Shown here: piece after piece, positions 10,907 through 22,570 of the stretch
Numbering within the stretch: the first letter of the stretch is position 1
Layout: each line of letters starts with the position of its first letter
Source of the DNA: Bostrychus sinensis
Taxonomy: Eukaryota > Chordata > Actinopteri > Gobiiformes > Eleotridae
Direction of reading: 5' to 3'
Assembly (NCBI GenBank): GCA_020698575.1
Contig: CM036240.1
Location: 29,084,711-29,148,710, forward strand
DNA: 64,000 nt
The notes under the pieces: model-generated
Database searches by the model: none
Told to the model about the DNA's origin: nothing
What the model saw: the letters and a program-made list of their open reading frames with translations, nothing else
Position numbers and translations under genes: made by a program

Positions 10907-11456
10907 GACTTTGCTTTTTCTTTCATCACGTCTAGACTACTGTATCGCACCTTACTCTGGAATCGATCTTAATGCAATTTACAGTTAGTCCAAAACACTC
11001 CTGTGAATCTTTTAACAGGAAGTAAAAAAAACAAAAACATTTAATTTTAAGGTTTCATTGTTTGTTTTTAAAGCTTTGAGTGGACTGGCCCCTCTGTACA
11101 TTTCTGACCTCATCTAAATTTACACACTGGCACGTTCACTGAGGTCTGAGGGCCAGCTCCAAGTTGTGGTTCCTAAGACGAGACTTAAAACCAGGGGGGA
11201 CCAGGCCTTCTCTGTGGTCGGCCCTACACTATGGAGTGCATTGCCTTCACGTCAGAATGCCCCCCCCACACTTGACTGTTTTAAGTTTTGTCTTAAGACC
11301 CACTTTGCTTTTAACTGTGTAAATGTAGATAATGGAGTATTTACTTATTTTTGTGTTTTTTGTGTTTTTTTTTAAATATTATTCTACGTGCAGTACTTTG
11401 GAAACTGTCTTGTTTGTAAAATGTGCTATATAAATAAAGTGGATTAACAACCAGAT
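10907..11456 (+). pseudogene. L2/CR1-type LINE: C-terminal RT remnant and 3' end
   Basis: Plus-strand translation, with frameshifts and stops, gives the familiar C-terminal pattern of fish L2/CR1-type ORF2: 'SRLDYC' near 10928, then 'KALSGLAPLYISDLI' near 11075, then the open piece 11166-11375 with 'RLKTRGDQAFSVVGPTLW', 'ALPS' and 'CFKFCLKTHF'. A 3' region follows, ending 'gtgctatataaataaag'. The upstream RT and endonuclease are missing, so this is a 5'-truncated dead copy. Clade naming rests on family knowledge, not alignment. Confidence 0.75.
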
Positions 11457-12299
11457 AAACAACCATTCTTTCTAATGAATTGAGACTATTGCAAGGCCAA
11501 TTTTGACAACTTAAGCAACTTAACTCAAAATGTTAGACTAGTATAGCTCAGCTCCTCTGCTGTGTGCAGATGGTCCAGAATCTCAGTCCGCACTGAACTA
11601 CCAACTGCAGTCACAAGGGGCCCGTGAAGAAAATTATCACTTTAAATTTGTACATTTTGGCTTGTCATATCAAAAGGTAGTGTCTTAATCAAAATAATAA
11701 TAATCTCTAGGGCAAAGACAGTTTGTAATTCTAAAGTAAAGGCCAAAAAGAAGCACTGTTACAACTGTCTATTCTTCACCGTTCTCCTTGTGTTGGCATG
11801 TAGCCAGTATTCTGTGTAAAAAATCTGTACTCTCTCCCTTCCCTGTTATTCATAGCATCATGCCCTTTTAAATGCCAGCTCAGAAACTCAAATCTAAAAT
11901 CTATAATGTTGTCACTGAGCTGCACTGGAGCCTCTCTTCCCCACCAAAAAACTCCTTTCTCCTCAGACAGATTAAGTCGTCAGACCTTAGCGAGGAACCA
12001 CGGATCCTGTGTCCATTTTCCCTGTGCTTTCATGTGCATCGCTGGGTGGCTGGAACCCCTGAGCAGCTCTCTCCCCGTCCCGCCACCCTCTCACAACCCC
12101 CCCCCAGGCCTGCATTCAGAGCTCCAGGAAGGCAAAGCCACGAGGTGCAACCCAACACCGCTGCCTCTGAGTGGGAGTATTGTAGAGCTGCAGAAGAGTG
12201 TGCCAACAAAGACTCCCAGAGGAACTGAAGAAAACTAAAAGAAAGAGAGCGAGCTTATGGTCTCACCTCCAGACCCATCACTGGAGAAATCTGATTTAA
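11457..12299. other. Intergenic, no gene recognised
   Basis: Two overlapping plus-strand frames (11872-12228, 11906-12238) cross a C-rich segment. Their translations are low-complexity, proline/serine-rich and not recognised, so chance frames are the best explanation. Confidence 0.35.
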
Positions 12300-12965
12300 A
12301 CACAACCATCAGTTACATTTCTAACAATTTATGCACATAAAATGTTCCATCTGCTTTTAATAGATTGCATAACACATGTTTACACTGAGAAATGTTACAC
12401 TTTAAAGCACAAAATGAGCTCATTTCAAATTTGATGCCTGCCACAGGTCTTAATATAGTTGGGACAGGGACATGTTTACCATGGCGTAGCATCTCTCTTT
12501 TAAAAACAGTTTGAAGACGTCCGGGCATCGAGGTTATGAGTGTCTGGAGTTTTGGTGTTGGAATTTGGTCCCATTCTTGCCTGATAGAGGTTTCCAGCTG
12601 CTGAAGACGGGCTGGGTTTTACAGCATATGTTGCCCTAAAACCTTTATATAACTTTCTCCATTCATAGTTCCTTCCAAAACACACAAGGTGCCCAAACTG
12701 TATGCACTTATGCCCCCCATACCATCAGAGATGTTAATGGGACACTTGTTGCACCTGTCCCAACTATTTGTAGCAGGCATCCAATTTGAAATGAGCTCAT
12801 TTTGTGCATAAAAGTGTAAAATTTCTCAGTGTAAACATTTGTTATGTTATCTATGTTCTATTGTGAAAAAAATATTGTCTCCTGTGATTTGAAGTCATTT
12901 AGGTTTCATTTTATTCAAATTTAAAAATCAAATTTGTGTTCTACTCCAAAAATTGTATTTATTTA
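12300..12965. mobile_element. Non-autonomous DNA transposon with long inverted arms
   Basis: A left arm at about 12345-12440 and a right arm at about 12773-12870 are inverted copies. Both contain 'tttacactgagaaat', 'cacaaaatgagctcatttc' and 'gatgcctgc'. The centre has the words 'tggtcccattcttgcctgat' and 'agctgctgaagac', typical of a very common fish MITE-like family. The outer termini are too decayed to fix or to assign a superfamily. Confidence 0.65.
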
Positions 12966-13019
12966 TTTGTAAGTCACAACCGTGTTAACTCATGTCGGCA
13001 TTAGTTCTGCTTTGGGGCG

Positions 13020-13133
13020 TACTGCATACTGTCATTGTGTCCTTGGGCAAGACACTTCACCCACCTTGCCTGTGTTTGGTTGGTGGTGGTTGTGCTGCAG
13101 CTCTGTCAATTAAGCTATACCACTGCTGACCAC

Positions 13134-13136
<3 letters not shown>
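13020..13136 (+). repeat. tRNA-type SINE, middle fragment
   Basis: Contains 'tgcatactgtcattgtgtcc', 'ttgggcaagacacttcaccc' and 'ccttgcctg', then 'tggttggtggtggtt'. The same series occurs in the SINE at 57500-57720. The head is missing. Confidence 0.65.

Positions 13137-13164
<28 letters not shown>
13137..13164. repeat. Poly-T run (28 nt)
   Basis: An uninterrupted T run directly after the SINE fragment. Confidence 0.95.
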
Positions 13165-13168
<4 letters not shown>

Positions 13169-13289
13169 GATGCAGTGGCTTCCTCTGCCTTCCTCCTACT
13201 GTCCTCCTATTTCATGCATAGTTGAATTGGTGGGAATTGTGGATTTGCCTTTTTAACTGATGAACTGCTTAAGAATATGTTAGATGTTG

Positions 13290-13616
13290 TTATGGCAGCG
13301 AGTTGGCAAAGTGGTTAGCACTGTTGCCTCTTTTTTGTGGCATTTACGCAGGCTAATCTTCAACTAGGTATACCTGACCAGGATCTATAGGCTCAATCTG
13401 GAGAAGGGTCCCCAGGCACTTATTGCTCCTAGCAGGTTGTGTCAAGTTAAAATGAAAAGATATGTAAAAGAAATTAGAATTTGAATGGTTGTCTGTCATT
13501 GCATGTCTCTGTGTCAGCACTGTGACTAACTGTTTATTGTCCAGGGCCTGCCATAGTTGTAGGGATAGGCTCTAACCATCTGCCAACCCAATAAGTGGCA
13601 GAAAAGGAATGAATGT
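13290..13616 (+). repeat. SINE-like repeat, decayed
   Basis: The head is 'agttggcaaagtggttagca' with 'ctgttgcctc'. The distal part has 'tgtctctgtgtcagcactgtg', 'tgtccagggcctgcc', 'gggataggctct' and a 'ggaatgaatg' tail. The middle is replaced by unrelated sequence. Same family as 8837-9126. Confidence 0.6.
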
Positions 13617-14730
13617 TGCCTTTTTTCCTGTTAAAAAATAGTAAGCCTCTCCCCATAAACCATTATTATTTCAATTTTTTAACCTTCTATTGCCCCCAAA
13701 ACATTAGTTTCCAGCTTACCTCTAACATTTTGCACATTTTGTCTCTAAATTCCAATTATTTTATGCATGCGTACATATGAACTCACCTGCCACCTTCATC
13801 AGATACAGAGCTAAGGTGTCCAAGAAGCCTCAGTTCACAGAAGCAGCATCTGTCAGTAAAAGCACGAGATGTTACCCTTGCCTTTAAAGCCTGTAATTTA
13901 TACATCTGCAAATATTGACGTATAAAAAGCCATGGCGCACCAGCCTCAACCCCCGCGCACACTCCGGCAATCTTCAAAGAGGCCCGGCTCACAAACACTT
14001 CTGACTATTGTGTCCTGGGAGAAGCTCGGAGCTGCCTCAACCACTCAAAGGCTGGGGTGGGAAAAAAATAAAAAGATCTCAAGAAGAGGAAAATTAAGTT
14101 CTCGGAATGCAAACAGCCACTTTCTGCAGCATCACGAAGAGAAACGGAGCTTGGTATTTTCGCTTCTGAGATGAAAGTTAACCAAAAAAGCTGCAGAGAC
14201 TTTGCAGAGGAGTTATTTTGGAATATGAGTCATCTCGGTACAGTGATTGGAAAGCAAATAAAGTGATGTCTAAATATCATCATGCATAACTGCGCCTATA
14301 TTTATATAACTCAATAGGCATAGCTCTTATTAAATACAGCTTATTTAGGACTGTACACCACTTTTATGCTGCCTTTCAACCTACTGGAATTTCAGATAAA
14401 CATTTAATTAAAAATATGCATGCAAATTTCAGCCTCAGGAGGTCAAATGCCAGTGTACACTTTTTGAAATGTATTTTTTATTTAACAGCAAGAATCTCAT
14501 AAAAGAAAATAATCTCACAGTAACTACAGAAAACCAAAAAAATAAAATAAAATAACAAGAAGATCAAACAGAAACTAACCCTAACCCTACATTATTATCC
14601 AAGTCACTCCCATAATACAAAATACGAATAAAGTTAAAAGTGGGGATGTTGGAAATTTAAGAGACAGCCAATCTTTAATGTAACTTTAGAATTTGTCTGA
14701 AACAGGTAAAAAAAAGAAGAAACTAACACT
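13617..14730. other. Intergenic; part looks unique
   Basis: 13780-14260 is of mixed composition, non-repetitive, with an AT-rich flank, and could be a conserved non-coding segment. A telomere-like dimer 'ctaaccctaaccc' lies at 14575-14588. No gene was recognised. Confidence 0.3.
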
Positions 14731-14956
14731 CCCAACACTCTGCAACACTCGGCCTGTTGTGTTGCTGTTCAAGGCCAAACTTGAGACTTCTTTATACAGA
14801 CTGGCCTTTCACACGTAGTACTGTGACATTTTCTGTATTTGTCGTGTCTTACTGACTGTCCTTGTATTGCATTTATGGATTATTTACTGTTTTTAACATT
14901 TTAAAAGCACTTTGGTCAACTTTGGTTGTTGTAAAATGCTATATAAATAAAAGTAG
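14731..14956 (+). repeat. L2-type LINE 3' end fragment
   Basis: It ends with 'aagcactttggtcaactttgg' and 'gtaaaatgctatataaataaa', the same kind of 3' terminus as at 11400-11456. Only a short remnant with 'gttcaaggccaaac' upstream remains; no coding region is readable. Confidence 0.6.
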
Positions 14957-15115
14957 TGGACCGGAGTCTGCAGTACACCTCCTTATATATAGTACTCATA
15001 GCCAAATGTGTACTTATCCTAAAGTGATATTAAATTAATAAGCTACACACAAACCTATGTGTTGTAGTAAGTTGTGGGCTTGACCCTGCCAAGCAATAAA
15101 AAGATTGATCACCCC

Positions 15116-15230
15116 AGTGGCGGCTCTAAGGGCAGGAGATCTTGCTTTTAGTTGTTTACTTCTTTGTGTAAAGCTCTTTGAGGCAACTGCTGTTGTGACA
15201 TTGAGCTATATAAATAAAACTGAATATTAT
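15116..15230 (-). repeat. Inverted copy of the 'TTTTATTTATATAG' tail
   Basis: The reverse complement reads 'cagttttatttatatagctc', then 'cacaacagcagttgcctcaa'. It matches 6304-6386. The left edge begins 'cagtggcggct', a word also typical of hAT termini, but no partner end was found. Confidence 0.55.
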
Positions 15231-16079
15231 CTCTGTGGAAAGTGAGCAGAAATGGGGCTAACAAACAATTTTAAGGCTAAACATGCTATAATTTTATATT
15301 GTCATTAGCAAATTTCTAAAAAGTGAATTAAAGCAACATTGTGGAACTAAGCTAAAAGGGGTTTCTAATGTTATTCAATCTTTCTGTTCACTGAAACCGT
15401 ACATAAGTTGATTGTAGCACTAACTCAAATTTAAAGATGTATATAATAGTCATAGAATCAAGTCAGTGAGAGATCAGTGTAGCCATGAATCCAATCCTAA
15501 TCTTACAGAGAGTTACCCTCTAGTATTTATTATCAAGTGATTTTTAATCTTTTTATCTAGTAGTAATCTGCATCATAATGGTCTTTTATTATGTGATTGT
15601 AATAACCATGAGATTTTTCTTAAGGGCTAGGCTCGAGCCAAATCAGACATCATTTAAAAGGTAATCTGTTGCAGGATTGAGGCCTAGAAAGTTCAGTTGA
15701 CTATTGTCCATATCTGTTGGTGAAACTGATAGGATTGTTTTGTCAATTCTGCAGTAGTATATACTGTATACATTTTAGTGTAAGCTTAAATAATCTACAT
15801 ACAGTATGTACTTGAAGGTTTATTTTCTACAGCATGATGCACAACTTTATACTATAATGGCAGTGAGATTAAAAAAAAAAAAAAAAAAGTTGTTTTAATG
15901 GAAGTCAATGGGACATTTTTGTCCGGTCAGGTCATAAGTGAGTATGAATTTCAGTTTGATGCTACACAAAAAATAATGGACTAAAGCCAATATTTTGGAT
16001 AATCTTCAACCTATGTAGCAAATTGCCTGTAGATTTTACATTAATGACCTGGCAAAAAAGTTGCCAATAATGTATTGTC
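15231..16079. other. Intergenic, AT-rich, no gene
   Basis: A poly-A run is at about 15871-15888. The word 'aatggaagtcaatgggac' at 15898 recurs in a variant at 58206 ('aatggaagtcaatgaggac'), so it belongs to a dispersed family. Confidence 0.35.
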
Positions 16080-16270
16080 ATATTTCTGTTGACTGCTGTA
16101 AAAATGATTTACAGGTTATTACAGGATATGTTTTACAGGTTTTTATTGGGTTATTTTTTAAAGTTATTTATTGCTTTGGTGTAAAACAGTAATTATCTGC
16201 TCTGTAGGTTACAGCATTACCTTGTATATACAAATTACAAAATTTACCTGGCAACCCAAGTTGCCAGCTA
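16080..16270. repeat. Decayed DNA-transposon-like segment with perfect palindrome
   Basis: Starts with 'tgtaaaaatgatttacagg', similar to the terminal words of fish CACTA-like MITEs. A second similar word, 'tgtaaaaaaaaaattcctgt', lies near 17840. At 16248-16267 there is a perfect 8-bp inverted repeat, CTGGCAAC / GTTGCCAG, with a 4-nt loop. A related 'acctggcaaaaaagttgcca' lies at 16048-16067. Confidence 0.35.
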
Positions 16271-16944
16271 TCTCTGGTAATTTTACAAATACAGTATCTT
16301 GATGTCTCTTTAACAATACAGTATCTAGGTGTGAAAATAAAACCAGTCAAAGTTACAAATTCAACACATTTATTTACAGAAACAGTTTAACAATAATTCC
16401 ACATGCAATATGCAAAATATTCAAGCAAACCATGTAAATACTTTACATTATACTGTAAGTTAAAAAAGTTCAGTAAAGACATAAAGAGAACTTTGTCCAT
16501 GGCTTACAGCTGTATAAGACTGAAGTAATTAAAGTCCATGAATTGCTTGAAGAGAAGAGGCCACCACAGGATTCATTCTGTTGCTCTTCATGTGAACTAC
16601 AGCATTACAGTCCTTTACTTGAATATTGTTTTGTTCCAGTGCTTGTGTGTTTGGGTTCATCCCAATAAAACTCCTGCAATCATGAAATCACATATGAGGC
16701 ATTCAGGAAAAATATGTATATATTGCAATATGCAATGTGCAGTGGGCTCACTCCTGGTTCTGATCAGTTGTAGTCAGTGAGGAAGCGAAGAGACAACTTC
16801 ACCTACACATAAAAACGTGTATTTTAGTTTTAACTTTTGATTTCTTTAAAATGTACACAGTACACACAAATACTGTAGGCCTAGGCCTATGTATAATACT
16901 GTTTTTTTTTTAGTTTTTTTTTTTTAGATCTAACACAGTGAGCG

Positions 16945-17250
16945 CTTGTAGGGGTTAATGTCAGATTATTTCAGATTTGATAATATATTTATGATCAAGT
17001 ATGACCGGAGCAGTGACATACATTGTCTTGTTACAGCCCCTCCCTGCTCCTCCCTGCCCCGGTGTTCTCCGCCTCGCATCACCTGGCACACTCCTGCTGT
17101 CTGCGGTGGAGACTCGGGGCGGGTCTCGCTCAGCTCGGTTCGCCGCTGCACTTTGCGTGTGTGTGGTGCGGAGAGGGAAGCAAGCAGGGAAAAGACTCAT
17201 CGACCGCGGACTTTTGACGGTGCCTGCCAAGCAAAAATAAGCCTATACAG
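16945..17250. promoter_or_regulatory. CpG-rich island, candidate promoter
   Basis: About 300 bp with many undecayed CpGs (for example 'ctcggggcgggtctcgctcag', 'ttcgccgctg', 'atcgaccgcgga') inside AT-rich DNA. Several short frames cross it in both directions, as expected of GC-rich sequence, and none resembles a known protein. It could be a promoter or enhancer of an unseen transcript, or the CpG-rich interior of an old transposon. Confidence 0.35.
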
Positions 17251-18500
17251 AGAGTGACCTGACAAATAAAAGTGTTAAAAGTGTTAACATGGCGCTGAGG
17301 CTGAGTCTTTCTGCAACTAAAGCAAAACACTTTATGGTCGGATAAAGTCTATAGGCACAGGTATTAGGCTTTATGATAAATAATTAGCCTACATTTGAGT
17401 TAAATCAGGGTAATTTTTACTGGATGGCTAGCTTGAAATGCTGTTTTATGATTTGTAACTCAGTAGTTATTGTGGGGCACGGAAATGCATAAAATACAGG
17501 AGTTACACAGTACATTTTATATTATTTTGATTGCCAATTTTACAAACTTAATCATTTTGACGTTAAAAATGATGAACTTACGTTTTTCTGTAGTGAATGG
17601 GCAGAATAGTGTTCCCCACATGCTCCTCTTGTCTCTGTTCTTCTCACACCGCTGCCATGTGCAATCTCAGGAATACAACATTTAACTGTAATATGCCCTA
17701 ATCTTACAGGCACAAGCTGACTGTAATCTTACAAGCTCTTAGTGTAGAAAAAGTTCTTAGTTATTGTAACACATTTTTCTCCCATGACGCATTGCAATAT
17801 ACAGGTATGAAATGTAAATTGAGAAAACAAATAGATAGTGTAAAAAAAAAATTCCTGTAGAAACTACAGCAATTTGTTAAAAAATTGTCATGACCCATCA
17901 ACATCTGTTTTGTGCGGGGAAATGTTTTTGTAATTTTTTGTTATCATTGAATGTGTGATAGTTTTGAGCAGGACTAAAGTTGTTTGAAAGGTTTATGCAG
18001 AAAAAAAAAATCAGTTGACTTTTTATAGCAGTTTTGCATTGTCCTTAAGGGCACAGGAGTATAGAAAATTAGTTTCACAGTGTTGAAAATAAATAAATTA
18101 ATTAAAATTAAGTTCCAAAAAATGCCAAGAGAGAGCCTTTATTACAAAAAATGTTTGCCATTAGCAACTCAGACAAAATGATGGTCAATCAAAGAGAGAA
18201 AAAAAATGCCCAAATGGATAAAAATGTCCATAGTGATGCCTGTGAATAAAGTTAAGAAATGTACAAAGTTATTTCAGAATGCTTAAAAAAAGAATACGGT
18301 CCCTTCAAAAAGAAATTCAAATCACACTTTTTGTATCTACCTGCCATTTGAAGGCAAAGTACAATTCTACACAGCAATATTGGACAAAGTCTCCACTGCT
18401 GTGCTATAAATATGGCTGGAATATATGAAGCATTAGAACACCACACAAAAGGCAACATGCGGACAACTGTAATTTTCGCCATACAAGTAAAGTTATAGAG
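17251..18500. other. Intergenic, AT-rich, no gene
   Basis: No recognisable coding or RNA gene. Several short poly-A runs. Confidence 0.4.
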
Positions 18501-18845
18501 ACTTTCATCCTGTTCCTATACATGAGTCCTCTTTTCTTCTTTCTTTCCCTCTTCACTCCTGTGGATTATTAAGTGGTTTTTGCCCCGCTTTAATTTGCAG
18601 CCGACCCATAGCTGGCTTTCTTTAATCCCACTCGATTTATGGAGGCCTCACCGGGAGCCGCGCCCGCCGCTGGGAGCCACAGGCCACAGAAAATGAGCAC
18701 GAGGTGAGGAAGCCCGCTCCCCTGCCACTCACCCGCTACGCTTTTATTGGCCACTGTGAAAGCACTTACAGTAAGACTGGCTACCATTGGGCTCCTCTCA
18801 CCCTTATCCACTTTCACAAAACCCTCAAGCACTCAGTCAATATTG
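18501..18845. other. Unique, mixed-composition segment
   Basis: Non-repetitive, with balanced composition, several CpGs ('gggagccgcgcccgccgctg') and ATTA-type words. It resembles a conserved non-coding element, which is inference only. A poly-C run (14 nt) follows at 18846-18859. Confidence 0.3.
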
Positions 18846-18859
18846 CCCCCCCCCCCCCC
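18846..18859. repeat. Poly-C run
   Basis: Fourteen consecutive C residues. Confidence 0.9.
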
Positions 18860-19253
18860 TTTAAGAAATCCTAGCGCTTTTCCATCTCACCATTTCTTTC
18901 CACCGTGACCGGGACCTGAGCTTGTTTGGCTTGAAACTTTCACCAAGGATTAGGGAGTGAAGAGTGGCCGTCTGTCAACCAAGAAATGAAACTCTTTTGA
19001 AAGGGATACAAACAAGATGGTTCACCTCTTCATGCAGGATGGGAACATGTCATGGCACTTTGGAGGAACTTGTAGACACTACTCACAAGTGGGATTGCTG
19101 TAGCTTGTGTAGAGACTGCAGTCTAGCAAGCAGTAGCAAGGAATAAAAATGTCAGGCTGATTTAATTTAGTGCCCAAAATAAAAGAAATAAAATTTATTT
19201 ATTATTAAATGCAATAAAATATATGGGCTCTAGACATAAAAATATGATTAATT

Positions 19254-20170
19254 GTGAGACACAGAGACAGTTCAACTGTATAGCCAGTTTATAATTTTGC
19301 CCCTGACCGCCTTCCTTAAGAAATGTTATAGAATAAAATAAAAAAAGTAAATAGTTTAAAAAGTAGATGTTTATGGTACGCTTTGACTAGCGCCTGTGGT
19401 ACACCTTGGCTAATGTTTGTGGGTCACTTTGGCTAACATTTGTCAGTCCATTTGCTAATGTTTGTCAATAACTTTAGCTAACATTTGTCAGTCCTTTTGC
19501 TAACGTTTGTCAGTAACTTTAGCTAACATTTGTCAATCACTATGTGAGCAACTTTGGCTAACACTTTTCAGTCACTTCGCTAATGTTTGTCAGTTACAGT
19601 GGAGACAGTTCAATTGTATAGCTAGTTTATATTATTGCACCAGACTGCCTTCATTAATCAATGTTAATATAGAATAAAATAAAAAAGTAAACAGTTGTTG
19701 GTTGGCTTGAGGGCCTATTATCAGTCACTTTTTTAACATTTATGGGGTGCTTTGACTAATGTCTGTGATACACTTTGGCTAATTTTTTTGGGTCACTTTG
19801 GCTAACGTTTGTCAGAAAGTTTGGCTAATGTTTGTCAGTAACTTTGGCTCACATTTGTCAGTACTTTGCTAACGTTTGTCAGTCACGATGGCTGGTTAAG
19901 GTTTGTCAGTAACTTTGGCTAATGTTTGTCAGTAACTTTGGCTAACGTTTGTTCGTCACTGTAGTTTCCTAACGTTTGTCAGTCTCTTTGGCCGGCATTT
20001 GTCAGACAGTCAGTAACTTTGGCTAACATTCTTCAGTCCCTTTGCTAATATTTGTCAGTCACTGGCTAATGATGTCAGTCACTGTGGCTAACAATTGCCA
20101 ACTTGGGCTAACTTTGGCTAATATTCAACAGCTGACTAACATTTGTGAGACTTGATGGCAAACATTTCTG
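19254..20170. repeat. Degenerate minisatellite with higher-order period
   Basis: Dozens of degenerate units of about 19-22 bp built around 'tttggctaa' plus 'gtttgtcagt'. A longer unit is also duplicated: 'gagacagttcaa.tgtatag' and 'agaataaaataaaaaa' occur near 19265 and again near 19603, an offset of about 338 bp. Decaying single motifs continue to about 20400. Confidence 0.8.
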
Positions 20171-20700
20171 GGTCAGTTTGACTAAAGTTTGTAGGTCATT
20201 TGGGCAAACAATTGTGGTTCATTTGTCAAAGCTTCAGCTAAAGTTTGGCTGTGGATTTGTATATTATGTTTGAGTTGTTTTGTATATCATTTCACAGACC
20301 TTTTGGCTAATGTTTATTTGTTGTATAGTTGGTCTTATTTCATAACATTTGGCAGTTTTAGCTGAGATTTGTTAGTCCTTTTGGCTAATGTTTACTTTTA
20401 CAATTTACCTGTGTAGCCTACTGTATGCAGTTGGATTAGTTAGTCAGCATCTAGAAACTAGAAATTTTGCACTTTTGCTCTTGCTGGCAGTTATAAATAC
20501 AATAATATTTGACTCAATATTTGTCAAGTTACTGATGCAGGCTCTGATGTTTTCAGCAGGTAGCTACACTTTACTAACCAGCTCCTCTGATGGTTAGTGT
20601 TTCTGTCAATAGCAGCCTCACGCTCTGACTGAACCTGGAATATGAGATTAATAGCGAATCACATTAGTGAGTTGAATGACTATTCATGACTGGGTGCTCC
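20171..20700. other. Decaying edge of the minisatellite, then AT-rich intergenic
   Basis: Scattered 'ggctaatgttt' words continue to about 20395. No gene was recognised. Confidence 0.4.
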
Positions 20701-20965
20701 TGTGTAATGCCTCTGTGTTTGAGCTTGTCGTCTGTTTGTTTGGCGAATGCAGCCAGAGGATTCTTGCGATGACAGTCTCAATCAATCACGCTGGCCGCTG
20801 GAGTGCAGAGTTCAAGAGCCCATTTGGCAGCAGGCTTCACTAGGGGGTGGACTGCCAAAGCAAAGAGACCGGACTGGAGTAATGAATTGCCATTAGGTAG
20901 CTTTATAAATATTTATGACAAACATCTGCACCGAACCCATGGCGCAAATGCTACAAATGCTACCA
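20701..20965. other. CNE-like unique segment
   Basis: Non-repetitive, mixed composition, with 'caatcaatcac' and 'taatgaattgccattag' words of homeodomain/TALE type. The look is that of a vertebrate conserved non-coding element; only comparative alignment can confirm it. Confidence 0.35.
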
Positions 20966-21288
20966 GGTACTGGAGCCATCCTTCACTTTTACTGCTGAGC
21001 TGGAGAAAGCAGCTACAAGGTCAGAGGTCACAGGTGAAGGGGTAACTTTAAAGAAGGTGTCAAGGGGTCATGTTCAGTGGCTTGGGGCCCTGCAGACTTT
21101 TCCACCTTTTGACTTTTGCTCTAATAGCTGTTGTTTCTTTGGCCTCCTGTACACTACAGCCACTACATGGTTGTGTACTCCATGGTTTTGTTTAATCAAG
21201 CTAACTAATTCAAATAAGAATATTATCAAGGTTGCAATAACATTCAAGTTAGCTGGGCTAGGATTAGTTGGTCCAGAGACTTTTGCAT

Positions 21289-21480
21289 AAGTTTAGACCA
21301 CTTAAGTTTAGTCCAAGTTTAGATCTATTTTGTTTCTGGTTTAGACCTACTGTAGTCCTGGTTTTGACCTATTATAGTTGTTAAGTTATTTTGAGTTTAG
21401 TACTGGTTTAGCCATGGTTTGCCCAGGTTTAGACCTGGTTTAGTCATGATTTAGACTTGGTGTAGACTAGTGTAGATGCT
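21289..21480. repeat. Degenerate tandem repeat, 'ggtttagacct' type
   Basis: Repeated words 'gtttagacct', 'ggtttagtc' and 'tagtcctggtt' at an irregular 10-22 bp period. It is clearly a decayed minisatellite. Confidence 0.7.
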
Positions 21481-21930
21481 ACACACCTACCTTCATGGTG
21501 CTGGGAGAGTTTGAGAGATGAAATAAATAGGGTGTAACAAAGCACTGAAGTCATGATTCGAGTCAATTCATGATTTTATGTTCACGATTACGATTAATTA
21601 CAATTTTATTTGCAGGATTTTTTTTTCTTCATAGCTTATTTGTGTGTTCTTATCAGTTTATACATTTTTGTACATTTCTTATAAACAGAAATTAAATTAA
21701 AAAGAGCTAACTAAGTATGAACAATATTTTGGTGACGTATACGCAGTTTTAAAGGAGTAAACCCTAGAAGTAAACAAATATCAGAAAACAACCTAATGCT
21801 AACTGTGCCTTTGAGGGAACCGTGCATTTTAGGTTTTTGAGCTTGAATGTTACCAACTTTGATAAATGGGCTAAAGGTAAAAGAGTTATTGTATCTAGTG
21901 GAACGGTGTGCCCCAAATAGATGTCTAGAG

Positions 21931-22225
21931 CAGTGATTCCCAACCTTTTTTTCAAGTGACCCCCATTTAATCAGTTAATATGTTGACAGCCCCCACCCTT
22001 CACCTCCCTGACCCTTATAATTATGAAAAATGAAGTACTATATGGGGAAAAATTTCAACAAAACAAAACATTTTCTGTGACTATTGCAATGCTTTGGCAA
22101 GTCTTCCTTGCATTATCATTCAGCCCTAGCTTGGAGCTCTATTTCAAGAGGCCCTTGCGACCCACTGTGAAGCTCTGACGACTCCTAATGGGGGTCCCAA
22201 CCCCCAGATTAGGAATCAATCACTG
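21931..22225. mobile_element. hAT-type MITE
   Basis: The left end is CAGTGATTCCCAACC; the reverse complement of the right end is CAGTGATTGATTCC. The interior has 'gtgacccccattt', 'tgcgacccac' and 'gggggtcccaacccc', typical of the fish CAGTGGTTCCCAACC family. The flanking 8-mers gtctagag and gcttagaa match at 5 of 8 positions, a decayed target duplication. Confidence 0.7.
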
Positions 22226-22419
22226 GCTTAGAACTATCTTTATTTCCAACTAGAAGCATATTGGCATAGGAGACAGAGACAACTGAGACTTTAGGAAGGT
22301 GCTGCATTTCTGTTGCAGTCTTCCCTTGTTAGCGGCCTGGTGAAATCCCTGTTAGTGGAGTGTTAGTGTTAGTGCCCTGGCTTTTCAAGTGGGATTTCAG
22401 GGGTTTGATATTCTTCTAA

Positions 22420-22570
22420 CATGGATCCAAAATCGGCACTCCCAAGCCTGGATAAATGCAGGCGGTATAGGGCATTAGGAAGATCATTTCCTGCCAAAAC
22501 CTACGCAAAAGTACCCATGTGAAGGATTTGCTGTGGCGAGTCCTGAAAGAAAGGAAACAGCCAAAAGCCA
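22420..22570 (+). repeat. SINE fragment ('cctggataaatg' family)
   Basis: Contains 'cccaagcctggataaatg', a decayed 'aggaagatcattt', 'gatttgctgtggcgagtcc' and 'aaaggaaacagccaaaag'. It belongs to the family also seen at 31354-31530 (inverted) and 34940-35070. Confidence 0.6.

Noticed and set aside
14575..14588. Telomere-like CCCTAA dimer
   Set aside because: Only two units; too short to call an interstitial telomeric array.
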